Assembly: GCA_027924585.1 (NCBI GenBank)
Contig: BSBM01000643.1
Span: 17,904,501 to 17,968,500 of the forward strand
Reading direction: 5' to 3'
Length of the DNA: 64,000 nucleotides
Source: Larix kaempferi
Taxonomy: Eukaryota > Streptophyta > Pinopsida > Pinales > Pinaceae
This document shows positions 35,584 through 47,788 of the stretch, piece after piece. The number at the start of each line of letters is the position of its first letter. Within the stretch, counting starts at the first letter, position 1. Position numbers and translations under genes: made by a program. The notes under the pieces are model-generated. The model was not told where the DNA came from and did no database searches. It worked only from the letters and a program-made list of their open reading frames with translations.

Positions 35584-35938
35584 TATTTTTCCAACAAAAT
35601 AGGTTGTATTAATAGTTAGAATCATATTCATTTATGTTAAAATATTGAAGTTAAATCTATCTATCTATATTTTTTAAATTAAGTGATTATTTAATTTTAA
35701 TAAACTTCTCATGGCATGTAATCCATAATAAATAATAAAAAATGTGAATGTATTGTATACTAAGTAGGGGTAACTATTATCTATAATGAAATAATAGGAA
35801 GCAAGTTGTATGAAAATGATATATTACAGAATGAGAATTTTGACAAAAATATATAAAGATAATTATTAAATATGGGAGTTGTCTATTTATTCTAAGTTTT
35901 AGAATTTTTCGTGGATTTTGGTCGGAATCTATAATATT
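35584..35938. other. AT-rich spacer between A copy 2 and R copy 2
   Basis: It has no counterpart between A copy 1 and R copy 1, so it may be an insertion or the remainder of a longer unit. No gene seen. Confidence 0.35.
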
Positions 35939-36400
35939 GATCTCCAATGAGTTACACATGTGATCGACCTTCGACGAGTTACAAATTTGGTCGACCTAAT
36001 TTTACCTGATTTTCAACCATATATACTGCAATCATGAATTTTGAAGTTCTCTACAAAGTGGATGGTGTCAAATAACTTTTTTTTATATACATTTTTTCCG
36101 TTTTTGGTTGTATAGGTCAGAATACAATGTAAAGTGGTTTTGTGGTTACCCCAATTTGTTCTCTCTGCAACTTTAAGTTACATTTTGGGTGCTGACATCC
36201 AGGATGTGAAATCCGTCAAATCTAGAAATGGGTCGAAACAATATGCTACCAAAAGAGAGTTTTGATTAATACATTTGGCATAGTATATGTTAAAGTTGAG
36301 TCTAGTCATCTTTTAGACTGTTTTGGCATACTCAATAGGTGATTGCACAAGTCGGTGAAGAGTGCTCGACTGCTTTGGCATAGTTTACAGGAAATTGGAA
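35939..36400. repeat. Repeat R, copy 2
   Basis: A direct repeat of 34832-35298, beginning GATCTCCAATGAGTTACACA. The copies differ at scattered sites and are clearly old. Confidence 0.75.
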
Positions 36401-38056
36401 AAGTTGAAGAAGAGTGGTTGGTAGACTCTTGTCAAAGATCGACTGATTATGCTGATGAAAGATGTTATGGCCGAGGTAACCAACAACTTCTATAAAAAGT
36501 CAGTTGCTTGTTAAAGTATGGTCGAGATCTGTTGGTCGAATTCTCACATTATGGTTGATTTGGGTATTCGAGAAAAACAAATGTCGGCTAGATTCCTCGA
36601 TCGAGTCCACTAGAAAGTGACTTTATCTATATTGTATTTGGTCAACCACTCCGGGTCAATACTTATTTTTGGTCGAATTGTAAAATATGATTAATGGTTA
36701 TGAAGGGAATGTAATTAAGTTGAACAAACTTGTTTCGACCAAACTTCAGCATGGACAAAAGTCGCTCTGTCCATATCCTTCTGATAACTGGGCGAGCTCA
36801 AAAGGCCATAACAAGGCCCAAAAACATTTTTCAAATGGTATTAGACAGAAAATGGCAGAATCTCTTTAGGAAATAAATTTATTAGCATATTGAAACGTTT
36901 CAGACAAACTATAAAAGAAACAATATGTGCAAATTAAAAAACTAATAATAAATTAGCACAGTAAATTTTTAATCCTGCATCTGTTATGGGCTGATTTAAT
37001 TCAACTGAGGTGGTCATACACTGCTTTGGCATTGCCAATAAGCGACTGTGCAAGTCGGTGAAGAGTGATCGACTTCTTTGGCATACCCGATAGGCGATTG
37101 CAGAAGTTGGTGAAGAGTGGTCGACAGACTCTTTTCTAATATCGAGTGATTATGCTGATGAAATATGTTATGGCCAACATAACATATTATTCTTTTCACA
37201 GGGGTTTTACATCTTCGGGCTATTTCTGCAGTCACAACCGAAATAAGGGAGCGTTATCACAGTTGCAGGTGACAGTCCGCCGGTTCAGTTTTGAAATTTT
37301 TTCGACTCTCTAGCTATATGTTCCAAATACAAATGTAATGAAGAGGTAAAATATGCCCAACTGATGTACATATGTCAGTCGACATGCAACACCGGTTTAT
37401 CAAGGAGGTCACTATTTCGAGACGTGCAAATAAAACATTTGAAGCAGACTGCAGAAATTATTCATTATTACATCGACTTAAGTCGTCTAAATCCAACAAG
37501 TGACAAAGATCATACCCTTCATTTATATTTGTTCAATCCACGTGCAAGTCGACCAATGCCTCACTTAAGCCGATAAGGAATTGACCAACAGCTTTCACAG
37601 TTTATCCACTATTTTATTTTGTTGAATAATGGTCTTACTTTTTTAATTTTATCGAAGTTGTTTGACACATCATCATATTATTTTGTGGTCGACTCCTCAT
37701 TCCTGTCGATTGGTAAAGTCTTAGTGTATTGGTTGAAGTTGATATATTCGGCCATTTTAATATGGTTGATAGTTGATATTATATTTTTGGTCAAAAGTGT
37801 TGAGGTCAACTCTTTCTTATATAATTTTGTAATTTGGTCAATGGGTGAGTAGTCAATGAACTATGTATAAGTTAAATTATATTTCTTTGAAGTTGACGGA
37901 GTTGTAAGTAAAGTTTGGTCGATGTTATTCAAAATGGTCGAGACTTTAACCTATGAAGTGAAGTCACTCTTACATGTAATGGAGTTATTCTAATACAGAT
38001 GTTTGTTTCTATGGTCGGCTTCTAAGGAAGTGGTCGAGTGCCGACTGAAGTGGTAG
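36401..38056. repeat. GGTCGA-rich repeated region, part 1
   Basis: No gene is supported; the open frames here lack motifs. The block 36700-37011 is repeated directly at about 39040-39376 (shared words AATCTCTTTAGGAAATAAAT and AACTAATAATAAATTAGCAC). The motif AGTCGGTGAAGAGTG(G/C)TCGAC recurs near 35257, 36352, 37041, 37106 and 39445-39510. ATTATGCTGATGAAAGATGT occurs three times (36447, 37148 with one change, 39538). Such layering suggests pieces of one LTR-like or satellite-like family. Confidence 0.6.
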
Positions 38057-40993
38057 GGTTTTCATCGTTTCCCATATACATCTTTTCGTTTTGATGATGA
38101 TTCCCATGTCGTATAGAGTCTGACATAATTCCAAAAATTGTCTTCCACTGTGGGAAATCGCAAAGCTCCTTCATTCCAAGACAATCTGCCAAATTAATAG
38201 CTTCTTCTTCCAAGTATTTCCAGTGTTATGTTCATTTAACTACAGAATTCATCTCAAGCAAAACTTCTTCTTCGTGCAAATAAATTTCCTTTTATTTTCC
38301 CTTTCTTCGATTTAATTGTTAAAACCTCAATGACCTGGGATTTTCTTTCCAACCCATAAACCTGTCGGCTTTTGGATGACCTGTATAATTTTTCACCACA
38401 TAATTTAACCTGTGAATGCACTCATTCAACAGCAAATCACTCATTGACGTTTATTTTTAAATTAATCTAAAAATTTGATTGTTAAGTACCAAACAAAACA
38501 ACGATATAAAATTTCCAGTGATCAAAGAGCATTGAAGCAATCATGGACTGAGTTATGTTCAAACATAGATGCTTAGAATATTTATGGTTGATATTGTAAA
38601 GTGGTCGAGCCTTAATATTGGTAAAGTAAAAGTTGTGGTCGGGGTTCGACTAAGTTGTCGGAACCCTATGTGGTCGGGGTTTAAAGGGATTCGAGTAAGT
38701 TGCCTTGTTTTGGTGTCGACAGAAATGAGCAAAAGTATGTGTTCTAATGGTCATCTCGCTTGTATATAATATAGTGTTTTCATGGTCGAGTTTGTAAAAA
38801 TAGTCGAATAATTATTTAAAAATATGATCGATGTAACATTGTCAGGACATGTAGTTTTAGTCTATACATCATATGGTCGATACAAAAAATTATATGTTAT
38901 TTGGTCAAGTGATAAGTCATTTTATTTGAGAATATGCGACCAAAAGAAAGTTTTCGTCGATACATGTGGCATAGTATATGTTAAAGTTGAGTCTGGTTGA
39001 ATTTGAAAAATGGTCGCCAGATAAAGTTAATACAGATAAAGTCACTTTGCAGTGGAGTCGACCAAACTTGCTTGGACCAAACATGTGCATCGACCAAAGT
39101 TGTTGTGTCCATATCCTTCTAAGAACTACGTGACCTCAAAAGGACATAATGAGGCCTAGAAACATTTTGCAAATGGTATTAGACAGAAAATGGTAGAATC
39201 TCTTTAGGAAATAAATTTATCAGCATTTGAAATCCTTATAAAGTTAGGATCCTGATTGAAACATTTAAGACAGACTATAAAAGAAACAATATGTCCAAAT
39301 TGAAAAACTAATAATAAATTAGCACAGTAACATTTTAATATTGCATCTATTATGGGATGATTTAATTCGACTGAGGTTGTCGGAAAATAGTCGGGTAATT
39401 ATTTAAAAATATGGTCGATGTTTGTTAGAATAAGTCGTGTTTGTTGGTGAAGAGTGGTCAACTGCTTTGGCATACCCGATAGGCAATTGCACAAGTTGGT
39501 GAAGAGTGGTCGGAAGACTCTTGTCGAATATCGAGTGATTATGCTGATGAAAGATGTTATGGCCGACATAACATATTCTTTAGACGGTCAATTTGTCTCG
39601 TTAGTGCCCAGTTCGCATTCACGTTCAGGTCAACAAAAGCATGCATAAGTTTATCAACCCTTTTCATTCAAGAAAAAAAATGTCGGCTAGATTCCTCGCT
39701 CATAGAGCGAATGGAAAACTACCACGTGTTTTCCGATTGTTTGTCAATTTAAGTTTCTCTTCATCGAGGTTTCCTGTCACTTCGTCGCATAGTATATGTT
39801 AAAGTTGAGTCTAGTTGACTTTTAAAAATGGTCAGTAGAGTGTTTTCATGGTTGTCTCGATAATATATGGTTCATGAGAATTGTCAAATTTGGTCAAGTA
39901 TAACTGATGTATGTGGTCGACCACTTTCGTCGATCCTCAAGTTTGGTCGAAGCAAGTTTGGTCGAGTCCACTACAAAGTGACTTTATCTATATTGTATTT
40001 GATCGACCAGTCCGGCTCAATACTTATTTTTGGTCGAATTGTAAAATATGATCAATGGCTATGAATGGCATGTAATCAAGATGACTAATTCAGTCGCATC
40101 TTATGTGCATCTTACGCATTAATTGGTCGAGTCCACTACAAAGTGACTTTATCTATATTGACTTTATCTAGCGACCATTTTTCAAATTCTAACAGACTCA
40201 AATTTAACATATACTATGCCACATGTATCGACGAAAACTCTCTTCTGGTCGCATATTCTCAAATAAAATAACTTATCACTTGACCAAATAGCATATAATT
40301 ATTTTTATCGAGCATATGATGTATAGACTCAAACTATATGTCGTGACAATGTTACATCGACCATTAAATAATTACTCGACTATTTTTAGAGACTGACCAC
40401 TCTTCACTGACAAACGTGACTTATTCTAATAAACATCGACCATATTTTTAAATAATTACCCGACTATCTGTGCTAATTTACCAGCCAAAGCGGTTGACGT
40501 GAACTCAACCATAATAATGCTTCGACCGAACTTGTTTCTTGTTGGTGGAGAAGTCAACTAACTTTTACACATGCGATATCAACTCGTCGAGTACATCAGG
40601 TTGACTTTATGTTGATTCTCGATACAACAACAATGCGGACAGTGGGGTAAGCATCTTATGGTCGACGGAGAGCTTTGTTCGATGGGTAGTTGCGGTAGAG
40701 CTTCGTTCGTTCGATGGATGTCATCACGTCGACCGATATTATTAATTGGTGACAGAAACGTTCTTGGTTTCACTGTTTGGATGCATTATTTCGACATACA
40801 TAATACTGAATTGCTGTAACTGGTAATGGTGTGGTTGATTTCAACGGTTGATGTTCTATGAATCCGAGATGAATTCCACACTTGAATAAACATAACACTG
40901 GAAATACTTGGAAGAAGAAGCTATTGATCTGGCAGATTGTCGTGGAATGAAGGAGTTTTGTCGTTTCCCATAGTATGGGAAACGATGAAAACC
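38057..40993. repeat. Complex inverted repeat, about 3 kb
   Basis: Outer arms are 38057-38255 and 40866-40993 (TTTTCATCGTTTCCCA against TGGGAAACGATGAAAA, and CCAGTGTTATG against CATAACACTGG). The right arm lacks about 70 bp. Inner arms are 38796-39016 and 40171-40390, about 220 bp each, including TTTGAGAATATGCGACC against its complement. A third pair is 39387-39461 and 40394-40467. No transposase frame is visible. It may be two element copies in opposite orientation. Confidence 0.7.
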
Positions 40994-42029
40994 ATACTAG
41001 GAGTGTCAAAGACATCACAAGTTAAATTTAATTGCACAGGCAGCTTATGGGGAATGTTAGAAATCAACGACTGTATGATTGATTTGGTGATTTGGGAAAG
41101 TTAGAAATCAACGACTGTATGACGGGAAGCGATTTGGCGATTCAGAGTGGGCGGAAGTGAAAAGCCCTGACAGGAGACAGGAGGGTTGCTTGTGAAGCAA
41201 GCCACGCCCAGCAAATGGTGGTAGGTCATTGGTGGGAGGGATGAATATGCAATAGGATTCCATTCGCTCCATAAGTGAGGAATCTAGCAGACGTGGATGG
41301 TCATACTTCTCGTTGGTGAAACTCCTTCGGCGTAACAAGGTTTACAGTTGTTAATTTCTAGTTTTATGACTTGTAGGTAAATATGGAATGCAAGACATTT
41401 GGTTAAGATAGGGATTTTATCTGGGATTCTCCTAGTTTGCATCGTTTCTTAACCTGGTTTGGCTCTTGAAGTTTATATGTTGTTTTCTAGTTAAGAGTAT
41501 GATACCTGTAACACCATCCTTCTCAGCTCGTGGTAAGAATCAATGGCAATATTAAGGATTCTTTTTTGTTTGAAAAAGAATTTATTAAATAGGACAATTT
41601 TATTATACAGGTTTTAGGCCCTATTTTATTCCTCTAGGGTTTGTATGGCTTCTATGCCAAACTTGGATTGTAAAACAATTATCCCGAGAATCGTGGTTTT
41701 AATGGCCAATAGGCCAACCATCTGATTGTCCTTTTACATAGTTATGAAAGTGTTTGGAAGCTCTGTAATATTTTGAATTTAGGGATGAAAACCACAAGTG
41801 TTTTCCCCTTCTCTATTGTAATGGAAGAATCCATAGTCATCAACTAGTTTTATTCTGTCTATCATGTGTCTTCATTCTTGAATGTGTTTTCGTGGTTTAT
41901 ACTTTGAACCCTACCTTAACAAACTATGATCAAAATTTTCGGATGATTATATTTTGGTTAACAAGTAACTGTACTTGCCATTTTAATTTGATATGGTATA
42001 TTAAATTACGTATAATTCTTATATTAGAG
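40994..42029. other. Spacer with no supported gene
   Basis: A short direct repeat (AGAAATCAACGACTGTATGA at 41059 and 41104) is the only clear structure. Short open frames have no recognisable content. Confidence 0.35.
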
Positions 42030-42034
42030 TTTAC
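42030..42034. repeat. Target-site duplication TTTAC, left
   Basis: TTTAC occurs directly before the left LTR and directly after the right LTR (47784-47788). Confidence 0.8.
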
Positions 42035-42702
42035 TCTTATAACATCAAAAAACCACTTTAGACTTTGGATAAAATATATTAATAATTTTTTATTAATTTC
42101 CTAGGCGTTGACTAGATAAGTTGGGCTAGTTTTGTCTTTTATGAGACCACATGCCATCCTGAGTCACTAGGGCGCTCTTGGATAGATTCTGGATAAGCTT
42201 TTCCATGATTATGTCTGATTTTATTCTATTCCTGGATTAGTACTGCGCTTTCTTGCTTTAGACAGTTTTATTGCTTCTTTTCTGCATTTAGTGGATAAGG
42301 ATAATGCTTGTTGACTTAGGAAACATGATCTTTTGGCCAACCCACCCTACTCCATCTTTTTCTCTCCAAAATCCATGATCGCATTCCATTTTCATCACTC
42401 ACTAGCTTCCATACCTTATTTAGCTAATTTGTGAGCCTCTTGACATATTTGGAAGGTGTTTTTTTCTACCATGGGGGTTTTTATGCTTTTAATAAACCTT
42501 CCTTTTTTATCTTTTCAAACTTGCCTCAAAGGAACTCAAATTCTCTCTTGAGGATGTATTATATATTGTAAAAATATTGATGAATATAATATAGTGAGTT
42601 TTTCTCAAATTATCTTCTCTATTATTCTTCTCATATTCTATGAAAATATTCCAAGTGAAATTGTCTTATTGAATCTAGATCTAGGCAATCTAAATTCTCA
42701 CA
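42035..42702 (+). repeat. 5' LTR of the copia-like element (668 bp)
   Basis: It aligns with 47115-47783, for example GATAAAATATATTAAT, TTTTTTATTAATTTCCTAGG and AATCTAGATCTAGGCA. The start reads TCTTATAACAT where the right LTR has TGTTAGAACAT, so the terminal TG is mutated. It ends CTCACA. Confidence 0.88.
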
Positions 42703-42714
42703 TGGTATCATAGC
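42703..42714 (+). promoter_or_regulatory. Primer binding site (initiator Met tRNA)
   Basis: TGGTATCATAGC directly follows the LTR. The known plant copia site is TGGTATCAGAGC, one base different. Confidence 0.85.
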
Positions 42715-43749
42715 TAGTCGAATTCAAAGCAATTTCCAGAGTGTTTTTTGCAGGTTATTTTCATCACCAGGAGCCAGGGTATTTTTTAAGGATTCTAAAA
42801 CTATACTTAAGTATACTATTATAGGTGATTATTTTGGATTGAAAAAAACATAAATATAAATAGGTAGGTGAATATTAAATATGAAACATACAATTTACTA
42901 CTAAAACTTGTGAATTTTGGTGAATATTATGATTAAAAACATGTTTTATGTAAATATAGGCGATATTAGTGACTAAAAATGACCAAATAGCGAATTTATT
43001 TTTTGAAAAAAGGTCAAAAAATAGCCATTTGGCGAAATTTCGCCCCTAAAAATTTCCCTTCCAAGAGCACACCAGCATGGATCAAAATCAAGCTGTGATT
43101 CTTACTCCCTTCAACTATTTTCCTGGAAGGCCCACATGATCATACAACTTTGAAGTAAAGGACTTTATAGAGTCACTATGGAGCTTGAAACTGATCCAGG
43201 AGTTGTTGCACTAAAATCTAAGTGGTTTAATAGTATTGATGAAGCTTATGGTTTGCTTTTCCTCTCTGTCTCTCTAGGTCTTCTATTCCATGTTGATACT
43301 ATGACCACTCCAAATCAAGTATGGACAAAGCTAAATTCTCTCTTTGGAAAGCAATATGACCTCACAGGTCATCTATTGGAAATTGAGTTGATCTCACTTT
43401 GTCCAAAAATTTCAATACAATGGAAGAATTCATCTCAAGATTCAATAACCTAGTGCTTCAACTCAAGAAGTGTGGCATTGATAAGAAGGATGAGCATCTA
43501 ATCCTTTCCATTCTATCAAAACTGTGTCATGAGTACTCAATGTTTGTGTCTACATTTCATGCTGCAAAGCTTGCAGTTCCCAACTGGAATATGCACACCT
43601 TGGATGCATTCATAGACTTGCTCACTAAAGAGAAGGACAATCTAGTTCAAATGTGGGATCTGAGACCCTCCAAGGACCATGCACTTGCTGCTCGTGAAGC
43701 AAAGAGTTCCAAGAATATCAAATCCAAACGAAAACAAAAGATGTTGTCA

Positions 43750-43754
43750 GCTGA
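43750..43754. repeat. Target-site duplication GCTGA, left
   Basis: GCTGA precedes the solo LTR and recurs at 45708-45712. Confidence 0.8.
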
Positions 43755-45707
43755 TGTCATGTCCCAAAATTTTGCATTGGGTCACAGTGGCCTAAGCCCC
43801 TTAGCCATACTCATGATAGTTTCTCAAATGAATGCTAAGGATTAAATAAATTCCAAGAATGAATTCCATGTTAGTAATAATGTGAAATTAGATCCAACTG
43901 GACAAGGTGGGTCACATTAAGAGAAATTCCCAATTCAAAGTTGTAATATACCCATCCAAATGAACTGCCATGGACGAATCCTACTAGTTCCCTAGGTTGG
44001 ATGGATACATTTAGAATTGTAATAAGGGAGCTAATAAATTATGTTTAGACATTAGAAGAGTTCAAGTATTTAATAAATAGGGTGAATAAATAAATTCAAG
44101 AGAAATTCTAGGTGGCAATTGGTTTTGAAGACATATGGAGGATGTGGGACCCACACTAGCTTGATTTTTCAATGCCACATAGTATCTCTCTCTCTTGCCA
44201 TTTCGAATCCATGAGAAGGAAAAAATTCTTGGATGAGTTGGTAGGCTCATACACATGACATTTAGCATCATAGGTTGAATTTGGATGGAACGGTAACCTC
44301 CATGGAAGAGGAAGAGTCAAACTAGAGGCTTGTGGACACTTGGGCTAGATTCCCTAACTCCTATGACAACAATGATGAAGAATATATGACACCTATGAAA
44401 AATTTCAGACCTGATTGCTAACATCTGACCAATATGACATGTCAAGCCCAAAAATAGGCTCCAAGGTGGTGCTCATGGGAGTTGAAGAAGCCAAAGATAC
44501 TCCTACTCGAATTGTGAGAAGGTGGAAGGTTGGGAACTTGGGAGACAAGTGACATAATGTGGAACCTTTCCTAATTGGAAATTTCTAGAAGCTAATGGGA
44601 GGAATTCAAACCATAGGAGGCTAAGGTTGGCTATAAAATACACGAATCAAGCATGAGAAGGGATTTTTACCATTTTTGAGAATTCGCTTTTGTGAAGAGA
44701 GAGAGCTAGTGGAATACTAGTTTCTTGCCTTAACCAATTTCGAGGGTGAAAGATTCCCATCCTTGTTGGTGTATGGAAAGGCCATTCGGACCTTTCATGG
44801 AGCTTTATTGGAGTCATAAGTTACAGGTGCAAGCTACATGGCAGCTCTTGGTCTCTTCAAGATCAGCTTGTTCCTTCATCTATTCCAAGTTTTCTCATCA
44901 TATTCTTGCTCTATGGGTTGAGGCGCACTTGGTGAGCTATTGTTCTCTTTGGGGGAGCTTCCATTGCCCCATTATTTTGTAATCTGATATAAATTCTCTA
45001 TATTTACTGTAATGAAGAGTCTCGGGTCGAGAGCACAAGTGGAGTCATGTAAATCTGATTATTAATGAGAAAATGGTGCCATTTCCCGACTATCTTGATG
45101 TATGACAATGAAATGTTCTTATCTTTGAATGAATGAGTGATAAATGGATATTAAACTGATGTATGGACTGTTAATAATGCATTCTAATAGTTTCATGTTC
45201 AATATATAAGCATTTGAAGTCATTTTGTGAAGTTTCATAGCATTTGGAGAAGGTTGAGTCTCGTTTCCCCCAAGGTCGAGACTAGTTGTTTTGTATCTGA
45301 TTGAAGTGCATTGTAGAAGGGTTTATGAACTGAATGGAGATGCCCTTGAGACCAAATTGAATTCCCCTTGAATTCCTCTACCTCTAATATGAAATTCGAA
45401 AGGGTTGAGTTGCATTTGGAGAGCCATTTTCATCACACACCCTAGGGGGATTTGAACTAACAATTGCTAGTAAAAATCCTTATCTTGACTAGATTTGAAA
45501 GAGGAGTTGAAGAAGTCATATGAACACTCCAGAGCATTCATAAACATTATAAATATGTCTTAATATCATCCAAGTACATTCTGTAGCAATTTGGGACCAT
45601 TTGGAGTCAATTGGAAATAAAACAAGCAATACTAGTTTAGGGGTCGAACTAGTGGGAAAAGTGAAAATTTCACCATTTTAATCATTTTCTCCTAAAGGGT
45701 CATTACA
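43755..45707 (+). mobile_element. Solo LTR (1953 bp) nested in copia gag
   Basis: It begins TGTCATGTCCCAAAATTTTG and ends GGGTCATTACA, so it has TG...CA ends. It is bordered by GCTGA on both sides. No coding frame or internal region is present, which fits an LTR left after recombination between the two LTRs of a longer element. A TATA box at 44632 supports the plus orientation. The related full element is not in the window. Confidence 0.82.
44632..44639 (+). promoter_or_regulatory. TATA box in the solo LTR
   Basis: TATAAAAT within TTGGCTATAAAATACACG, about 880 bp into the LTR, is a good plant TATA box and the likely U3 promoter. Confidence 0.5.
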
Positions 45708-45712
45708 GCTGA
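45708..45712. repeat. Target-site duplication GCTGA, right
   Basis: It follows the CA end of the solo LTR; gag reading resumes here (GCT GAA GAG GAC). Confidence 0.8.
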
Positions 45713-46028
45713 AGAGGACTTTGATGAAGATTCCAAATCCAAGAATATGAAGAAAATGAAAGAGAAATTCAAGTGTTCTTATTGATAGAAAGGTACCCAT
45801 TCTGAGAAATCTTGTTTCAAGAAGAAATTGGATATCATGGTCAAGATGCTTGAAGAACATAATATTGATGTTTCTAATTTTGCAAGAAAATAAGAAGGCA
45901 AGCTTTCTTTTGAAAAAGAACAATGTCTCCAGACTACTCACAAAGGTAATCGTCTATATGCTCTGAGTGCTAGAGACAAGAATATTTCTCATGTCTCTAA
46001 TTTTGATTCAAATTCTGATATATCCTAA

Positions 46029-47100
46029 TCCTAAACCTTCATCCCATCCTTGGAACAATCTCCAGTCAGCTCACCAAAGTATCCTTCCAAACCTAGTCAT
46101 TTTTCACTAGTTTCTGACTTGTCTTATGAAATATCCTTCCACCTCCATTCAAATTTTTCATATTCTGATTTGGAAGATGATATACAGTCTTATATGCAGG
46201 TCATGATACCTTCCACACCATTTTCTCAACTATTGGATGCACAAAAGACCCTACAACCCCCAAGTTATCCAGTTGAGAAACCACACAATTCCACGGTTTC
46301 CTACATTGTGTCACTTGTATCTGTTGTTCTTACGTCTTTCATATATTTCATTGTTTGGACAATGATGTCTCTGGAAATCATTGGAATGTTGTTCCACATG
46401 TATGGACCTGATCTCACCACTCATGGTTCAAATTTCAAGTCTTGATCTAGTTGCTCACTCTTTTCCTACTATGACCCTATCCTATCATGGAGACACTATA
46501 CCTTTGTTGTTTGTTGCTCCATATGAATTATATTTTAATATCTCATAGTTGCATGAGATCCTTTACAGTATCAGGAAAGTGCTACATCAGTTTGAAAAGA
46601 AGGCAGATGGTTTGGTTCACCATATTTCAGCTGCACAAGAAATTGATCCGGTTGAGTCCATTGATGCTCTTTGGAAAGGAGTTTGCACATGTATCTTTTC
46701 CATAATTGATTGTGTATTTAGATCAGATCAAGTATGTTTTAACAACAATAAGCATTCATATGGTGCTCCTCCATCATCATATGATGAGTTTCATGGGGCC
46801 TCTACACATGTTTTCTGCCTACACTACATTGATTCATTGATGCATGATCATGGCATCCAAAACATCTTCACCAAGTCTGTTACCCAGAAGCAGTTCATTC
46901 AACTCATTCAAGTGAAGAACAAGACAGTGTGAAGACATTATGCTTACTTTTGTGCCATGTCCATTTTTTAGGGAGGGTTTTGATCTCATGGGGTTTTCCC
47001 TGTTTCCTCGTTTTACATGGACTAATAAGTTTTGTATTGGGGTGACCATAATCCTTGTTTCTTAAGCCCTATATTTTTTATATTTACTACGTAAATTCAT
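46029..47100 (+). other. Copia-like internal region lacking pol; two unidentified frames
   Basis: Two open frames are present, 46050-46445 (131 aa) and 46549-46932 (127 aa). The first has a hydrophobic stretch near residues 82-107 (SYIVSLVSVVLTSFIYFIVW), which could be a membrane helix. The second is mixed and includes LYSIRKVLHQFEKKADGLVH. I recognise neither. They occupy the place where protease, integrase and reverse transcriptase should be. They could be replaced or captured sequence, or chance frames in decayed sequence. Confidence 0.35.
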
Positions 47101-47103
47101 TCT

Positions 47104-47114
47104 TAAGGGGGGGG
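47104..47114 (+). promoter_or_regulatory. Polypurine tract of the copia-like element
   Basis: AAGGGGGGGG lies directly before the TG of the 3' LTR and would prime plus-strand DNA. Confidence 0.8.
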
Positions 47115-47783
47115 TGTTAGAACATAAAAAACCCACTTTAGACTTAGGATAAAATATATTAATCATTTTTTATTAATTTCCTAGGTGTTGACTAGGTAAG
47201 TTGGCTTAGTTTTGTCTTTCATGGGACCACATGACATCCTGAGTCACTAGCGTGAACTTGGATAGGTTCTGGATAAAAAAAATTCCATGATTCTATTTGA
47301 TTTTATTTTATTCATGGATTAGTAGTGCACTTTCCTACTTTAGACAACTTTATTCCTACTTTTTTGCATTTAGTGGATAAGGATTTAATGCTTGTTGACT
47401 TAGGAAACATGATCTTTTGTCCAACTTTCCCTCCATATTTTTTCTCTCTAAAATCCATGATCTCATTCCATTTTCATCACTTACTAGCTTCCATACCTTA
47501 TTTAGCTAATCCGTGAGCCTCTTGACATATTTATAAGGTGTTTTTTGCTACCTTGGGGGTTTTTATGCTTTTAGTAAGCCCGCCTTTTTAGCTTTTCAAA
47601 CTTGCCTCAAAGGCACTCAAATTCTCTCTTCAGGATGTATTATATATTGTAAACATATTGATGAATATAATAGAGTGAGTTTTTCTCAAATTATATTGTC
47701 TATTCTTCTTCTCATATTTTGTGAAAATATTCCAAGTGAAATTGTCTTATTGAATCTAGATCTAGGCAGTATAAATTCTCACA
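47115..47783 (+). repeat. 3' LTR of the copia-like element (669 bp)
   Basis: It starts TGTTAGAACAT and ends CTCACA; TTTAC follows. It aligns with 42035-42702. Confidence 0.9.
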
Positions 47784-47788
47784 TTTAC
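47784..47788. repeat. Target-site duplication TTTAC, right
   Basis: It matches 42030-42034 and abuts the 3' LTR. Confidence 0.8.

Larger units (their letters stand above)
43077..46028 (+). pseudogene. gag: copia-type gag (UBN2-like), split by a solo LTR
   Basis: The start is ATG 43077 (MDQNQAVILTPFNYF). A frameshift follows at once, then SWKAHMIIQL, a stop, and SKGLYRVTMELETDPGVVAL. The body has the order typical of UBN2/DUF4219 gag: a W-K start, LYRVT, AYGLLFLSVS, VWTKLNSLFG, and EEFISRFNNLVLQLKKCG with DEHLILSILSKL. A solo LTR (43755-45707) splits the gene after KQKMLSA. After it the frame resumes with EEDFDEDSKSKN and a zinc knuckle, KCSY..KGTHSEKSC, in which the second Cys codon is TGA and the next is TAG. 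It ends at TAA 46026-46028. Gag would package element RNA; this copy cannot be translated whole. Confidence 0.82.
42035..47783 (+). mobile_element. Non-autonomous Ty1/copia-like retrotransposon
   Basis: It has LTRs of 668 and 669 bp, a TTTAC duplication, an initiator-Met primer site and a copia-type gag. Without the nested solo LTR the element is only about 3.8 kb. No integrase, reverse transcriptase or RNase H motif is visible between gag and the polypurine tract. It must have depended on a related complete element. The LTRs differ substantially (of the order of 10% by eye), so it is old. Confidence 0.85.
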
